A DNA stretch of 64,000 bases from Nonomuraea typhae (GCF_009760925.1 NZ_VRLV01000008.1:186001-250000), one strand, 5' to 3'. Positions 1 to 8,946 are shown, numbered from the stretch's first letter. A program made the numbers and translations. Notes: a model not told the origin generated them from the letters alone.

Positions 1-1105
1 GCGCCACGACGCCCACCAGGAACATCGCGATCACGAAGCCGCGGGCGGGCAGGTCACGATGGGCCAGACCGGCCAGGCCGAGCGCGGCGATCACCGCGGT
101 CACCACGATCATGAGCGCGGAGGTCGCGATGGCGTACCCGGGCGGCTGGGTCTCCACGCCGTTGACGGTCAGGAAACGCACCCAGTCGGAGGCGCCGCGC
201 AGCACGTTCGTCAGCGAGGTGACCTGGGTGGTGGCGCTGGTGGTCTCGGTGTAGGGCAGGAACGAGAAGGCGTAGCGGCCCACCAGCAGCAGCGGCAGCC
301 ACCAGAACACCGTGGCCACGCCCACCGCGCCGCCCCACCAGCCGAGCATCCGCCAGCGCGGCACCGGCTTCGGCCGGGTCAGGATGTAGATCACCGGCAC
401 GACCAGCACGGCCAGCACGGCCACCGCGTTGACGCCGCCGCACAACGCGACGGCCAGGCCGGACCTGACCGCCGCCCGGGCCCGCTGGCCGGTCTCCGCC
501 GCGGTCAGCAGCGGCAGCAGGATCCACGGCAGCATCGCGGCGGGCAGCCACTCGGCGGAGATCTCCCCGATGATCGACAGCACCCGGGGCGCCAGCGCGT
601 AGGCCAGGGCGCCGGCGATCCGGGTGCCGTCGCTGCCGATGCCGAGCTGCCTGGCCAGCCGCTCCACGCCCAGGAAGGCCACGCACATGAGCAGCGTCAG
701 CCAGAGCCGCTGCGTCACCCAGGCGTCCAGGCCGACCAGGTCGCCGAGGGCGAAGAACGGGCCCATCGGGAAGAGGTACCCGGCCACCTGGTTCTGGAGC
801 TGGCCGAAGTGCTGGGCGTCCCACAGGTGGGCCAGGCGCTCCAGCCAGCCGACCGGGTTGAGCGCCAGGTCGATCTTGGTGTCGGAGATGATGGCGCCCG
901 GGCTCGTGGTGAAGGCGAGTACGGCGAAGCCGAGACAGCACAGCACCAGCCAGACCCGATGCCGGGCCCGCGCACCGACCGGAACACCAGGGCTCACACC
1001 GGCTCCCGGCTTCGCCCCGGCTGCCCGTGTCATACCGGCTCCCGGCTTCGCCCCGGCCTCCTGCGTCACGCCTGCTTCCGGTTTCGCCTCGGCTGACCGG
1101 GTCAC
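1..1105 (-). CDS. AftD-like alpha-(1->3)-arabinofuranosyltransferase, C-terminus beyond the window
   Basis: Membrane glycosyltransferase of the DUF3367/AftD family, which adds alpha-1,3 arabinofuranose branches to cell-wall arabinan in mycobacteria. The readable part (about 368 residues) has an N-terminal membrane helix (VWLVLCCLGFAVLAF), then the family-like SPGAIISDTKIDLALNPVGW and QLQNQVAGYLFPMGPFFALG stretches, then further hydrophobic helices. The gene runs off the left edge. I chose the GTG at 1105 because it overlaps the stop of the upstream glycosyltransferase as GTGA. ATG 1033, a third-repeat copy of this start, is an alternative. The first 36 residues are three 12-residue repeats absent from the conserved domain. 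Last gene of a 4-gene minus-strand run. The family call is firm; the exact sugar acceptor is not. Confidence 0.85.
   Translation of the reverse strand, partial: MTRSAEAKPEAGVTQEAGAKPGAGMTRAAGAKPGAGVSPGVPVGARARHRVWLVLCCLGFAVLAFTTSPGAIISDTKIDLALNPVGWLERLAHLWDAQHFGQLQNQVAGYLFPMGPFFALGDLVGLDAWVTQRLWLTLLMCVAFLGVERLARQLGIGSDGTRIAGALAYALAPRVLSIIGEISAEWLPAAMLPWILLPLLTAAETGQRARAAVRSGLAVALCGGVNAVAVLAVLVVPVIYILTRPKPVPRWRMLGWWGGAVGVATVFWWLPLLLVGRYAFSFLPYTETTSATTQVTSLTNVLRGASDWVRFLTVNGVETQPPGYAIATSALMIVVTAVIAALGLAGLAHRDLPARGFVIAMFLVGVVA
998..1105 (-). repeat. Three 36-bp tandem repeats across the aftD-like start
   Basis: Three in-frame 36-bp units (1105-1070, 1069-1034, 1033-998) each begin GTGAC or ATGAC and each encode 12 residues of the form (V/M)T..AEAKPEAG or (V/M)T..AGAKPGAG. 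Units 2 and 3 are nearly identical. Every unit therefore carries a potential start codon and a copy of the out-of-frame stop that ends the upstream gene. Confidence 0.85.
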
Positions 1106-2229
1106 GTCAGCTCCCAGCCGAACACCCGCATCCGGCCGACCGGGCGGCCGAGGGCCAGCGTCGCCAGCCGTTCCGCGCTGTTGTCCCAGCGGAACCCGGA
1201 AGCCCAGCTCCGGCACCTGTCGCTCTGGGTGCCGTCCAGTTCGTCGATCGCGGCCGCCACCCCTTTGGCCAGGTCGGCGCCCTCGGCCACCAGCCACCCG
1301 GTCTCGCCGTGCCGGATGGCGTCCCTGAGGCCGTCCACGTCGAAGGCGACCGTGGGCACGCCGAGCGCGGCCGCCTCCAGCACGCACAGCCCCCAGCCCT
1401 CCCCCTGGGAGGCGTTGACCTGCAGCCACGCGGTGGAAATGAGCTCCTCCTTGACTTCTTCCCGCACGTAGCCGTGCATGGTGACGCCTTCGGGCAGCCG
1501 TGCGCGCAGCCGCTCCTCCTCGGGGCCGCGCCCGACGATGTCCACGGTCAGCCCCGGCCAGCGCGCACGCAGGTCCGGCACGGCGTCGAGCAGCAGGTCC
1601 ACCCGCTTGTGCGCGACCAGCCTGCCCACGCACACCAGCTTGGGCGCCCGGCTGCGCGCCGCCCGCGGGCTGCCGGGCTCGACCCCGTTGGGGACGATGG
1701 CGATCGGGCCCAGCCAGTTCAGCCGTTCCCGCATGGCCGCGACGGTCGAGGGCGAGACCGCGACGCTCTGCCGCCCCCGGTAGGTCCAGCGCGAGGCAGG
1801 GCCTTCGAGGAAGCGGCCGAGCATGGCCTGCCAGCGTGACAGGTGCACGCCGAACTGCCGGTCGTGCACGTGGTGGACGACGCAGATCACCCTGGTACGG
1901 CGGTGCAGCACCCACGGAGTGAAGAACGGGATCCCGTTCTGGCAGTCGAGCACCACGTCGAACCTGCTCCGGCGGCGCAGCAGCCACAGCAGCACCAGCG
2001 GGTAGACGGTGAACAACCCGCCCATTCTGGCCAGCCGTACCCCGTCGACCGTCTGGCGGCGGGCCTGGCCAGGCGCCCGAGCCGTCACGAAGCACACCAG
2101 GGCGCCCGCGGCGGCGAAGCGGCTGGCCATCTGCCAGGCGTACGTCTCCGCGCCGCCGGCCGCAGGGTGCCAGGGGTCTCGCCAGTTGACGACGGCGATC
2201 CGCTGACCGGCGAGTTCTGACGGGATCAC
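1102..2229 (-). CDS. GT4-family glycosyltransferase
   Basis: Cytosolic GT-B glycosyltransferase of 375 residues, probably acting on a lipid-linked envelope glycan. The N-terminal Rossmann half starts IAVVNWRDPWHPAAGGAETY, with the glycine-rich sugar-acceptor loop. The C-terminal half has the GT4 nucleotide-sugar signature (LVCVGRLVAHKRVDLLLDAV) and the E-x7-E motif in EGWGLCVLEAAALGVP. GTG 2229 is preferred because it overlaps the TGA of the GT2 gene (GTGA), and its own stop overlaps the aftD-like start the same way. The three genes are therefore translationally coupled. Donor and acceptor cannot be told from sequence. Confidence 0.88.
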   Translation of the reverse strand: MIPSELAGQRIAVVNWRDPWHPAAGGAETYAWQMASRFAAAGALVCFVTARAPGQARRQTVDGVRLARMGGLFTVYPLVLLWLLRRRSRFDVVLDCQNGIPFFTPWVLHRRTRVICVVHHVHDRQFGVHLSRWQAMLGRFLEGPASRWTYRGRQSVAVSPSTVAAMRERLNWLGPIAIVPNGVEPGSPRAARSRAPKLVCVGRLVAHKRVDLLLDAVPDLRARWPGLTVDIVGRGPEEERLRARLPEGVTMHGYVREEVKEELISTAWLQVNASQGEGWGLCVLEAAALGVPTVAFDVDGLRDAIRHGETGWLVAEGADLAKGVAAAIDELDGTQSDRCRSWASGFRWDNSAERLATLALGRPVGRMRVFGWELT

Positions 2230-3029
2230 GGAGATCCGACGGGGTCGGGCGCGTGCTCCCACGCGGGCCGCACGACACCGTGGGACTCGGCGTGCAGGCG
2301 CAGCCAGATCCGGCCGAGCTCCAGCACGATGCCGGCGCTGTGCCGGGCCGGGGAGAAGCGCGATCCTGGCATGTCCCGCCATTGGATGGGGATCTCCATC
2401 GCCTGAGCGCCTGCCGCGGCGCAGCGGGCCAGGAGTTCCACGTCGAAGGCGAACCCCGGCGTGCGCAGTCGCGCGGCGACCTCGCGGGCCAGGCGGCCGT
2501 CGAAGAACTTGAAACCGCACTGGGTGTCGCTCACCCCGCGCACCAGGCGCCGCGCGAGCGCGCGGAAGCCCACCGCGCCGAGTTCGCGCACCCGGCTGTG
2601 GCGGTTCTCGACCTCGGAGAAGGCGTGCGCCCGCGACCCGATGACCACGCGTTCGCCACCGAGCAGCAGCCCGACGGCCACGGTGATGGCCTCGAGGTCG
2701 GTGGCCATGTCGGCGTCGCAGAATCCGACGAGCGGGGCCTTCGTCACCAGCAGACCGGCGCGTACCGCGGCTCCCTTGCCAGGGATGGCGCACTGGACGA
2801 GCCGGACCGGCACCTCACTTTCCGGCCAGTTCCTGATGATGTCGGCGGTGGTGTCCGTACTGTTGTTGTCGACGACGATGACGGCGGTTGGGAACGGCAT
2901 TTGGGCAAGCTTCGCGCACAGCTGCAATAGGCCCCCGGGAAGTCGCCGTTCCTCGTTGCGGGCGGGAACGACGATCTCCAGCAGTGGTGTTCGGCTCGTC
3001 CTCTCGTCCCCTTGGGGGGAGGGCGGCAT
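2226..3029 (-). CDS. GT2 glycosyltransferase, dolichyl-phosphate beta-glucosyltransferase-like
   Basis: GT-A fold transferase of 267 residues resembling ALG5/DPM-type enzymes that charge polyprenyl phosphate with a hexose. Visible motifs are IVVPARNEERRLPGGL, the nucleotide-binding VVDNNSTDTT, GKGAAVRAGL and the metal-binding DADMATD, followed by DTQCGFKFF and the FDVELL acceptor-loop region. No membrane segment is evident, so it probably works at the inner face of the membrane and feeds lipid-linked sugar to the adjacent integral membrane transferases. First of three overlapping glycosyltransferase genes. Confidence 0.87.
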   Translation of the reverse strand: MPPSPQGDERTSRTPLLEIVVPARNEERRLPGGLLQLCAKLAQMPFPTAVIVVDNNSTDTTADIIRNWPESEVPVRLVQCAIPGKGAAVRAGLLVTKAPLVGFCDADMATDLEAITVAVGLLLGGERVVIGSRAHAFSEVENRHSRVRELGAVGFRALARRLVRGVSDTQCGFKFFDGRLAREVAARLRTPGFAFDVELLARCAAAGAQAMEIPIQWRDMPGSRFSPARHSAGIVLELGRIWLRLHAESHGVVRPAWEHAPDPVGSP

Positions 3030-3039
3030 GGCGTGTGGT

Positions 3040-3171
3040 CTACCGGTCGCCGTAGTTGTAAAGCGGCCTGTTGACAGGTGTGGCCGTAGAACCCGTCAGC
3101 GAAACGGTGGTGATCGTCGTCACCAGAGCGGCCACGGCGATGCCGATGATGGCTGCTAAGAGGATCTTCAT
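3040..3171 (-). CDS. Small DUF2613-type secreted/membrane peptide
   Basis: A 43-residue gene: N-terminal hydrophobic segment (MKILLAAIIGIAVAALVTTI) and a tail ending VNRPLYNYGDR. This is the layout of DUF2613, actinobacterial small exported proteins. A mycobacterial member (Rv0236A) lies next to aftD, and here the peptide is in the same minus-strand run as an aftD-like gene. ATG 3171 is preceded by AGGAGG at 3186-3181, an excellent ribosome-binding site; a GTG lies directly before the ATG. Only 10 bp separate its stop from the GT2 start, so it probably heads the operon. Function unknown. Confidence 0.75.
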   Translation of the reverse strand: MKILLAAIIGIAVAALVTTITTVSLTGSTATPVNRPLYNYGDR

Positions 3172-3298
3172 CACGGGGGTTCCTCCTCTAGCGGGCTTGC
3201 GATGTGGGGGGCCGTCACAAACCTAGAACCAATTCTAGCTACTCGGAAGTAGCTAGACGGAATCTTAATATTCCGGACTTGTCGGGGAGGTGGTCAAC

Positions 3299-4918
3299 CT
3301 AGCCCGTAATGCCCCCGCCGAGCTCATAAAGCCGCAGATCCGGGGCGTCCATCACCAGCCGCGCCCCCGGCAGCGGCCCCTCAGCACCCGGCACATCCAC
3401 CACCACGAACCGGATCCCCGCCCCCGCCAGCCGCACGGGCTCCCCCAGCATCCCCGCCACCCTCTTGGCCCGCGCATCCTCCGTCCCCACCACCAGATCG
3501 CCGACCCTGACCGAGTCGTTGACCACCACGTCCCTGCCCGCGGTCGCGAAAAAGCGCTGCGCCGGATCCAGCACCGCCCGGCCGGCGTTCCACGGGAAGC
3601 GCCGGTAGGACTCGAACGGCAACACCAGCACGTCACCCGGCGCCGGGTTCCGTGCGACGATCTCCCGCGCCCGCATCCAGCTTTCCGGGTACGGCACGGC
3701 CGCCAGGGCGCCGGAAACCCCCCACGCCATGGTCGGCAGGACAGCCAGCGGCACCAGCGCCATGGCCACGGCCCACCGGGCGGTCACCCTCGCTGTCAGC
3801 GCCCCCAGCCCCACGGCCACCAGAAGCGCCAGGGGTGCCAGGTACTGCTGACCGTCACGGAAGACCGCGAAGCCACTCCAGACACCGATCAACGCCTTGA
3901 GCACCTCCCTGCCGGGTTCCACCGCTCCCAGGCAGGCGATCAGCAGCCCCGTCCCTGCCGCCACGGCCAATCCGCCAAGCCCTTGGCCGCCGGCCTCGCC
4001 GCCCGCCGGGCCGCCACGCCACGCGAACCAGAACCCCACGACCCCGGCCGGCACCAGGGCGAGCCTGGCCACCGCGCTCACCGGGTCGTCGAAGCCCGGC
4101 GGCACCGCCCAGGCGTTCCAGATGCCGCCCAGGGACAACACGCTGCCGATCGTGCCGAGGGGTCCGTCGGCCCGGACCGCGAAGGCGTCCACGCCCACCG
4201 GGTCGCCGATCAGGCCGTCGGGACGGATCAGCGCGGTCACCAGCCACGGAAGGCTGAAGGCCACCAGCAACCCGGCCACCCCTCCCGCCGGCCTCCACCT
4301 CGCCACACCCTCCCGCTCAGCCACGCCCTCCCGCCCCGCCGTACCCGCACGGATCGCGCCCCGGAGAGCGACGGGCAGGGCCGTGAGGGCGGTGACGGTC
4401 ATCGCGGCGAACCCGCCCACGGCGGCGGGCAGGAGGGCGGCGGCGGGGAGCCGGTGGCGGATCAGGGCGCGCACCACCCAGGGCAGCCCCGCGTACCCGA
4501 GCAGCAGCGCCCACTGCCCCATGAGCAGCCGCTCGGCCACGTAGGGGTTCCAGACGTAGAAGGCGCCCGCGACCAGCCGGGGCGCGAGGGCGGCGGCGGG
4601 GACCAGGAGGGCCGCGCCCGAGCAGCCGAGCATGAAGACGCCCAGCAGGACGAGCTTCTGCACCAGGTCCGCGGGCACGATCTGGGCCAGAGCGGTCACG
4701 ACCAGGTCACTGGGGACGGCCCTCGGTGCGCCGCCGGTCAGGCCGAAGGTGAAGGACGAGAAGGCGGGGTCGGGGACGAAGACCATGTCCTGGAGAAGGA
4801 TGTAGCCAGGTGCCAGGCCGGGGCCGACGCACAGGGCGCCCAGGGCGAGGCCGAGCAGGGCAGCCCAGCGCCCATAGCGCGACACCTGCGGAAACATTCC
4901 GATATAACACCACATCAC
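3299..4918 (-). CDS. Large multi-spanning membrane protein, GT-C-like
   Basis: A 539-residue protein with about ten hydrophobic helices in the first 400 residues, then a soluble C-terminal part (GDVLVLPFESYRRFPWNAGR, VVVDVPG) resembling the extracytoplasmic tail of polyprenyl-sugar-using GT-C enzymes. No standard GT-C acidic motif could be assigned, so the role in envelope glycan assembly is inferred from topology and neighbours. An internal ATG at 4897 (MFPQVSRYGRW) is an equally good start. Diverges from the membrane protein at 4971; the 52-bp gap must hold both promoters. Confidence 0.7.
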   Translation of the reverse strand: MMWCYIGMFPQVSRYGRWAALLGLALGALCVGPGLAPGYILLQDMVFVPDPAFSSFTFGLTGGAPRAVPSDLVVTALAQIVPADLVQKLVLLGVFMLGCSGAALLVPAAALAPRLVAGAFYVWNPYVAERLLMGQWALLLGYAGLPWVVRALIRHRLPAAALLPAAVGGFAAMTVTALTALPVALRGAIRAGTAGREGVAEREGVARWRPAGGVAGLLVAFSLPWLVTALIRPDGLIGDPVGVDAFAVRADGPLGTIGSVLSLGGIWNAWAVPPGFDDPVSAVARLALVPAGVVGFWFAWRGGPAGGEAGGQGLGGLAVAAGTGLLIACLGAVEPGREVLKALIGVWSGFAVFRDGQQYLAPLALLVAVGLGALTARVTARWAVAMALVPLAVLPTMAWGVSGALAAVPYPESWMRAREIVARNPAPGDVLVLPFESYRRFPWNAGRAVLDPAQRFFATAGRDVVVNDSVRVGDLVVGTEDARAKRVAGMLGEPVRLAGAGIRFVVVDVPGAEGPLPGARLVMDAPDLRLYELGGGITG

Positions 4919-4970
4919 AACCGGACAACGCCCATTCCATCGGGATCAACGGCGTCGTTAGCCTTCATGC

Positions 4971-6791
4971 GTGACGGCGGCGAGCGAGACCGTGGTGGAG
5001 CCCAAGCAGTGGCTGCGCGGCGACGGCGTGCTCGCCACGGCCATGGTGATGATCGCCGTCCAGCTCGTGTGGAAGTTCGACCTGGTCCGGCGGACCTACT
5101 TCAGGCAGGACGACTTCACCTTCATCGCCCGCGGCCTGGAGAACGACCTGACCTGGGACTACCTGATGCGGGCCGAGTACGGGCACCTGATGCCCGGCCC
5201 GTTCGGCGTCCACTGGGCCATGGGCCGCCTCGGCGTCTACAACGACGTGCTCATGCACGTGATCACCATCGTGCTCATGGGCGCGGCCGCCCTGGCGTTG
5301 TTGCGGCTGCTCTTCCTGTTGTACGGCTCCCGCCCGGCGATCCTCGTCCCCTTCGGCTTCTATCTGCTCACCCCGCTGACGATCTCGTCGCTGTCCTGGT
5401 GGGCGGTGGTCATCGAGACGCTGCCGTTCCAGGTCGCGCTGCCGATGGCCCTGGCCGCGCACGTGCTCTACGTCAGGACCCGCCGCTTCCGGCACGCGCT
5501 GGCGGCCGCCGGGTGGACGGTCTTCGCGATGGTCTTCTTCGTCAAGGCGCCGTTCATCCCGGTGCTGGCGTTCGTGCTCACCGCCGGCTGGCTGGGCGGC
5601 ATCCGCCGGTGGCAGTGGCCGGCATGGGCTCTCTACGTCACGGTCGTGGCCGGGTACGCGGCGATCCTGTTCCCGGCGTTGTTCACCTCGGTCCAGCTGA
5701 CCAACGACACCATCCAGCCGAGCCTGCCCCCGCTGGGCGTGGCCGCCGCCTTCGCCTGGCGGTTGTTCTCCGGCTCGCTCGTCGCCTCCTCCCTCGGCGG
5801 GCCGTGGCGCTGGCACCCGATCGGCGACGACTACGCCATCGCCGCCACCCCGGAGCCCGCCATCTGGGCCGGGCTCGGCGCGGCCGCCCTCGTCGTGGCG
5901 CTGACGATCCGCTACCGGCGGCGGGCCTGGCTGGCCTGGCTCATGCTGCTCGGGTACTTCGCGCTGGCCGACGTCGTGCCCGTGATGATCGGCCGGATCG
6001 AGCAACTGGGCCCGGACCTGGGCGGGTTCGAGCTGCGCTACGTCGCGCCCACCGCCACCCTGCTGGCGATCGTGCTGGCGCTGGCGTTCGTCCCGCGCGA
6101 GGGCGAGCGCCGGCTGCGCTTCGTGTGGATCCCCTTGGCCGCCGTCTTCACCGCCGGATCGATCTGGTCGATCACTCAGTACACCCGCCTCCCCCTCGGC
6201 GTCCACGTCAGGTCCTACGTCGAGACCGGCCGCATCGCCCTGCGCCGGGCCCCCTCCGGCCTCGTCGTCCTGGACACCCACGTGCCCGCCAAGGTCGTCT
6301 ACCCGATCTTCTTCTACGACTACGCCCTCACCTCCCGAGTGCTCGGCCCGATCGCCGGGCGCCCGGTCACCTGGGTCCGGAAGCTCGACGGACCCGTGCG
6401 CAACCTGATGACCTTCGACGACCGCGGCCGGTTGCGGCCGGTGGACATCGAGGGCCTGACCCTCCCGGCCGGCGCCGCCTGCCGCCCGATCGGCTCCGGC
6501 ACCGAACGTTTCCGCCTGCCCCTGCCTCTCCCCCAGGGCACGTGGACCGTCCAGGTCAGCTACCTGAACCCCGCCCCCGCCCGGCTCTCGATCGGCCTGG
6601 GCGCCGGCTCGGCCGACGTCCAGGCGGGCAAGGACCTCGGCTGGACCTACGCCACCGTGAAGGGCGGCGGGCAGGAACTGACCATCACGTCACCGGGCGG
6701 CGCACGCCCCTGTGTCGGCGAGATCCGGGTAGGAGTGCCCATGCCCGCCAAGAACGCCGCCCCGATACCCCTCCAGCCCGTCACCCCCTAA
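4971..6791 (+). CDS. Integral membrane glycosyltransferase-like protein (GT-C topology)
   Basis: A 606-residue protein. A cytosolic N-terminus is followed by a first helix and the loop TYFRQDDFTFIARGLEN, which carries paired acidic residues where GT-C enzymes (PMT/ArnT-like) place their catalytic Asp. About eleven membrane helices follow to residue ~410, then a soluble extracytoplasmic domain of ~190 residues ending in a beta-rich segment (GTWTVQVSYLNPAPARLSIG). GTG 4971 is used; the ATG at 4967 is in another frame. Probably moves sugars from polyprenyl phosphate outside the membrane. Substrate unknown. Confidence 0.72.
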   Translation: MTAASETVVEPKQWLRGDGVLATAMVMIAVQLVWKFDLVRRTYFRQDDFTFIARGLENDLTWDYLMRAEYGHLMPGPFGVHWAMGRLGVYNDVLMHVITIVLMGAAALALLRLLFLLYGSRPAILVPFGFYLLTPLTISSLSWWAVVIETLPFQVALPMALAAHVLYVRTRRFRHALAAAGWTVFAMVFFVKAPFIPVLAFVLTAGWLGGIRRWQWPAWALYVTVVAGYAAILFPALFTSVQLTNDTIQPSLPPLGVAAAFAWRLFSGSLVASSLGGPWRWHPIGDDYAIAATPEPAIWAGLGAAALVVALTIRYRRRAWLAWLMLLGYFALADVVPVMIGRIEQLGPDLGGFELRYVAPTATLLAIVLALAFVPREGERRLRFVWIPLAAVFTAGSIWSITQYTRLPLGVHVRSYVETGRIALRRAPSGLVVLDTHVPAKVVYPIFFYDYALTSRVLGPIAGRPVTWVRKLDGPVRNLMTFDDRGRLRPVDIEGLTLPAGAACRPIGSGTERFRLPLPLPQGTWTVQVSYLNPAPARLSIGLGAGSADVQAGKDLGWTYATVKGGGQELTITSPGGARPCVGEIRVGVPMPAKNAAPIPLQPVTP

Positions 6792-6812
6792 CCCGTGCCG
6801 CCCCAGCCCATC

Positions 6813-7199
6813 TCACCCCGCCCAGAACGCGTCATGCTCCTCCTGGTCGGCGATGACCTCCCAGCGCTCGGCCACCAGGCCGTTCTCGAAGCGGTAGACG
6901 TTGACGTTGTCCATCGCGATCCGGCGCCCGCGGCGCTCGGCCGTCCAGTGGTGCAGGACCACCGCGTGCGAATCGTTGGCCAGCACCGAGCGTAAGTCGG
7001 TGCGGAAGGTGCCGCCGGTCTCCCCGAGGACCAGCGTGCCGAGCCGTACGACGGCGTCGATCCCCCGATGCGTACCGGCCACGATGCTCGTCCCGTCGAC
7101 GTGGAAGACCACGTCCTCGGCGATCAGCGCCCGGTATGCCTCGAGATCACCGGCGGCCAGCGCGTCGTACAGGCGGCGGGTGACGGCTTCGGGATCCAT
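6813..7199 (-). CDS. SnoaL/NTF2-like protein
   Basis: A 128-residue single-domain protein with the NTF2-like cone pattern: N-terminal helix (EAVTRRLYDALAAGDLEAYRALIAEDVVFHVDG), the HRGIDAVVRL helix and strands ending NVYRFENGLVAERWEVIADQEEH. Related proteins are small polyketide cyclases, isomerases or ligand-binding proteins, and no catalytic residue fixes the role. ATG 7199 gives the usual MDPEAV start; a longer form from 7235 adds 12 unsupported residues. Its 3' end faces the glycosyltransferase gene. Confidence 0.75.
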   Translation of the reverse strand: MDPEAVTRRLYDALAAGDLEAYRALIAEDVVFHVDGTSIVAGTHRGIDAVVRLGTLVLGETGGTFRTDLRSVLANDSHAVVLHHWTAERRGRRIAMDNVNVYRFENGLVAERWEVIADQEEHDAFWAG

Positions 7200-7451
7200 G
7201 CCGCCAAGCATGCCGGGAGGGCGGGACCGGCACATCGCCCCAGGGTATGACGCCGCCTATGACCAAGGACATACTGCTCGAGGAGGTTCCGGCGCCCGGA
7301 GCTCACGGACATCCCGGGTGGCGCACTGACCATGCCGGCAACTTGGTGTCAGCACCACGCCAATCCGCCGACCCCCGCCCACCTGCGCAAACCCGCCTCC
7401 TGCCCAGGTTTCTCCACCCCGGACCAAGATCCCTCCCTAAGATCACCTGAC

Positions 7452-8894
7452 ATGTCGATATTTCAGAAGAGCCGCCGCGCCGCCGCGGGGGTAGCCGCCG
7501 GCACCCTCTTCCTGACGACCCTGGGGACCTTGGGTGTCACCCCCGCCCAGGCCGCGGCCGAAGGACGGCCCAGCCCGGTCTCCGCGTTCCTGAAGCGGAC
7601 CATGGACGAGGCCCGCTTCCAGGAGGTGCTCGACCTCGCCCCGCCCGGCTCGGCCCAGGCGCGCAGGCTCGCCGAGGTCGAGGAGAAACTGGCCGAGTCG
7701 CCCGCCGGCTACGCCGCCCGGTTCGCCGCGGCCGATCCCCAGCCCATCGTCCAGCAGCCGCAGCTCGACGTGACCGTCCTCGAGCTCGACCGCTACGGCC
7801 GGCCGACGTCCTCCGGCACCGTGCTGATGAGCCCGGACCACCCGGACGGCGTCATCGTCCCGGTGGACCGGAACTTCCGCACCACCGCCGTCCGCTGGCG
7901 GCAGTGGGACGACGCCGGCTGGTACGCCAACCAGGGCAAGGGCACCGTCGACATCGTGCCCGGCCGGGAGAACGCACCCATCGACTTCATGTCCCCCTAC
8001 CCGGCCTCCGTCCTGAAACTGATGGTCGCCTTCGGGGTGCTGCGCCTGGTGGACAAGGGCACGATCGCCCTCACCGACACCTACGACTACCGGCCCACCG
8101 AGACCAGCGCGCTGTGTGAGACCCAGAACCCGACCAGCAAGACCGTCGGCACGTACCTGGAGGCCGCGCTCACCTCCTCCAACAACCCGTCCACCTGCGC
8201 CCTCGTCAAGCTCCTTCACGACAAGGGCGCCGTGACCGAGCTCAACCAGACCTTCCAGGACCTCGGCCTGGAGACTCTGCAGTTCAAGAACACCAACCCG
8301 GCCACCGGCGGCCGGTGGTCCAACCCGGTCACGATGAGCTCGCTCGACACCGCCAAGCTGCTGGCGCTGATCAACGGCGTGCCCGGCCGCGCCTGGACCG
8401 CGCCCAACGGCTCGCCGGTGACCTCCGGCGTGCTGAGCGCCTCCTCCCGCCAGGTGTTCAAACGGCACCTGGCCGACCAGGGCTGGAACGACATGCTCTC
8501 CACCGTCAACCGGTGCGGCGGCGCGTACCCGGCCCCCGGCATCCCGCACACGGTCGCCCAGCGCTGGATCGGCGCCGACGGCACCGTCACCGTCGCGGGC
8601 AACAGGTTCGGCCGTGACGTGCGCCCCTGCAACGACGCGGCCGAGGTGAGCTTCGCCCACAAGACCGGCTGGGTCAACAACTCCGGCGCCGACGCCGGCA
8701 TCGTGCGCTCGCTGCCCGGCAAGGACGGCAGGCACTACATCGTGGTCGCCTTCACCAATCTCGGCACCCAGTACACCGACGCCAACCGGCCGCCGGCCGA
8801 GCCCGGCATCCTTCCGGTGACCTCCACCGAGAAGCTCGCCCGCCTCGGCAAGGCCGTCGACGCCTTCGAGGCTCGCAGATGGGCGAAGCGGTAA
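7452..8894 (+). CDS. Secreted beta-lactamase-fold serine hydrolase
   Basis: Exported 480-residue protein with a signal peptide (SRRAAAGVAAGTLFLTTLGT...AQA) and a class A beta-lactamase/D,D-peptidase-like domain. The active-site tetrad is ASVLK (Ser186-x-x-Lys189), an SNN triplet (TSSNNPST) stands in the SDN position, and KTG is at 404-406 (HKTGWVNNS). It is longer than the ~290 residues of a true beta-lactamase and has an extra N-terminal domain, so cell-wall peptidase or esterase activity is as likely as antibiotic hydrolysis. ATG 7452 puts the signal peptide at the N-terminus. A strong hairpin follows the stop. Confidence 0.82.
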   Translation: MSIFQKSRRAAAGVAAGTLFLTTLGTLGVTPAQAAAEGRPSPVSAFLKRTMDEARFQEVLDLAPPGSAQARRLAEVEEKLAESPAGYAARFAAADPQPIVQQPQLDVTVLELDRYGRPTSSGTVLMSPDHPDGVIVPVDRNFRTTAVRWRQWDDAGWYANQGKGTVDIVPGRENAPIDFMSPYPASVLKLMVAFGVLRLVDKGTIALTDTYDYRPTETSALCETQNPTSKTVGTYLEAALTSSNNPSTCALVKLLHDKGAVTELNQTFQDLGLETLQFKNTNPATGGRWSNPVTMSSLDTAKLLALINGVPGRAWTAPNGSPVTSGVLSASSRQVFKRHLADQGWNDMLSTVNRCGGAYPAPGIPHTVAQRWIGADGTVTVAGNRFGRDVRPCNDAAEVSFAHKTGWVNNSGADAGIVRSLPGKDGRHYIVVAFTNLGTQYTDANRPPAEPGILPVTSTEKLARLGKAVDAFEARRWAKR

Positions 8895-8903
8895 CGGACG
8901 CCC

Positions 8904-8930
8904 GGTGCGGCCCGGTCCCCGGGCCGCACC
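8904..8930 (+). terminator. Hairpin after the serine hydrolase gene
   Basis: Perfect 12-bp stem GGTGCGGCCCGG / CCGGGCCGCACC with a 3-nt loop, 10 bp after the hydrolase stop and 17 bp before the next gene. There is no T tract, as is common in high-GC actinobacteria. Confidence 0.7.
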
Positions 8931-8946
8931 CGCTACCTTGTGAACC

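Noticed and set aside
4965..6281. 438-codon minus-strand frame opposite the GT-C-like gene
   Set aside because: Low-complexity Gly/Asp/Gln/His product, antisense shadow with no family features.
3290..6856. 1188-codon plus-strand frame across two membrane-protein genes
   Set aside because: Arg/Pro/His-rich shadow of GC-biased codons; the two real genes in other frames have clear membrane helices.
7247..7450. Possible 67-aa protein beginning MTPPMTKDILLEEV
   Set aside because: Its tail is low-complexity Pro/Arg sequence and it runs through the likely promoter and leader of the serine hydrolase gene; no ribosome-binding site.
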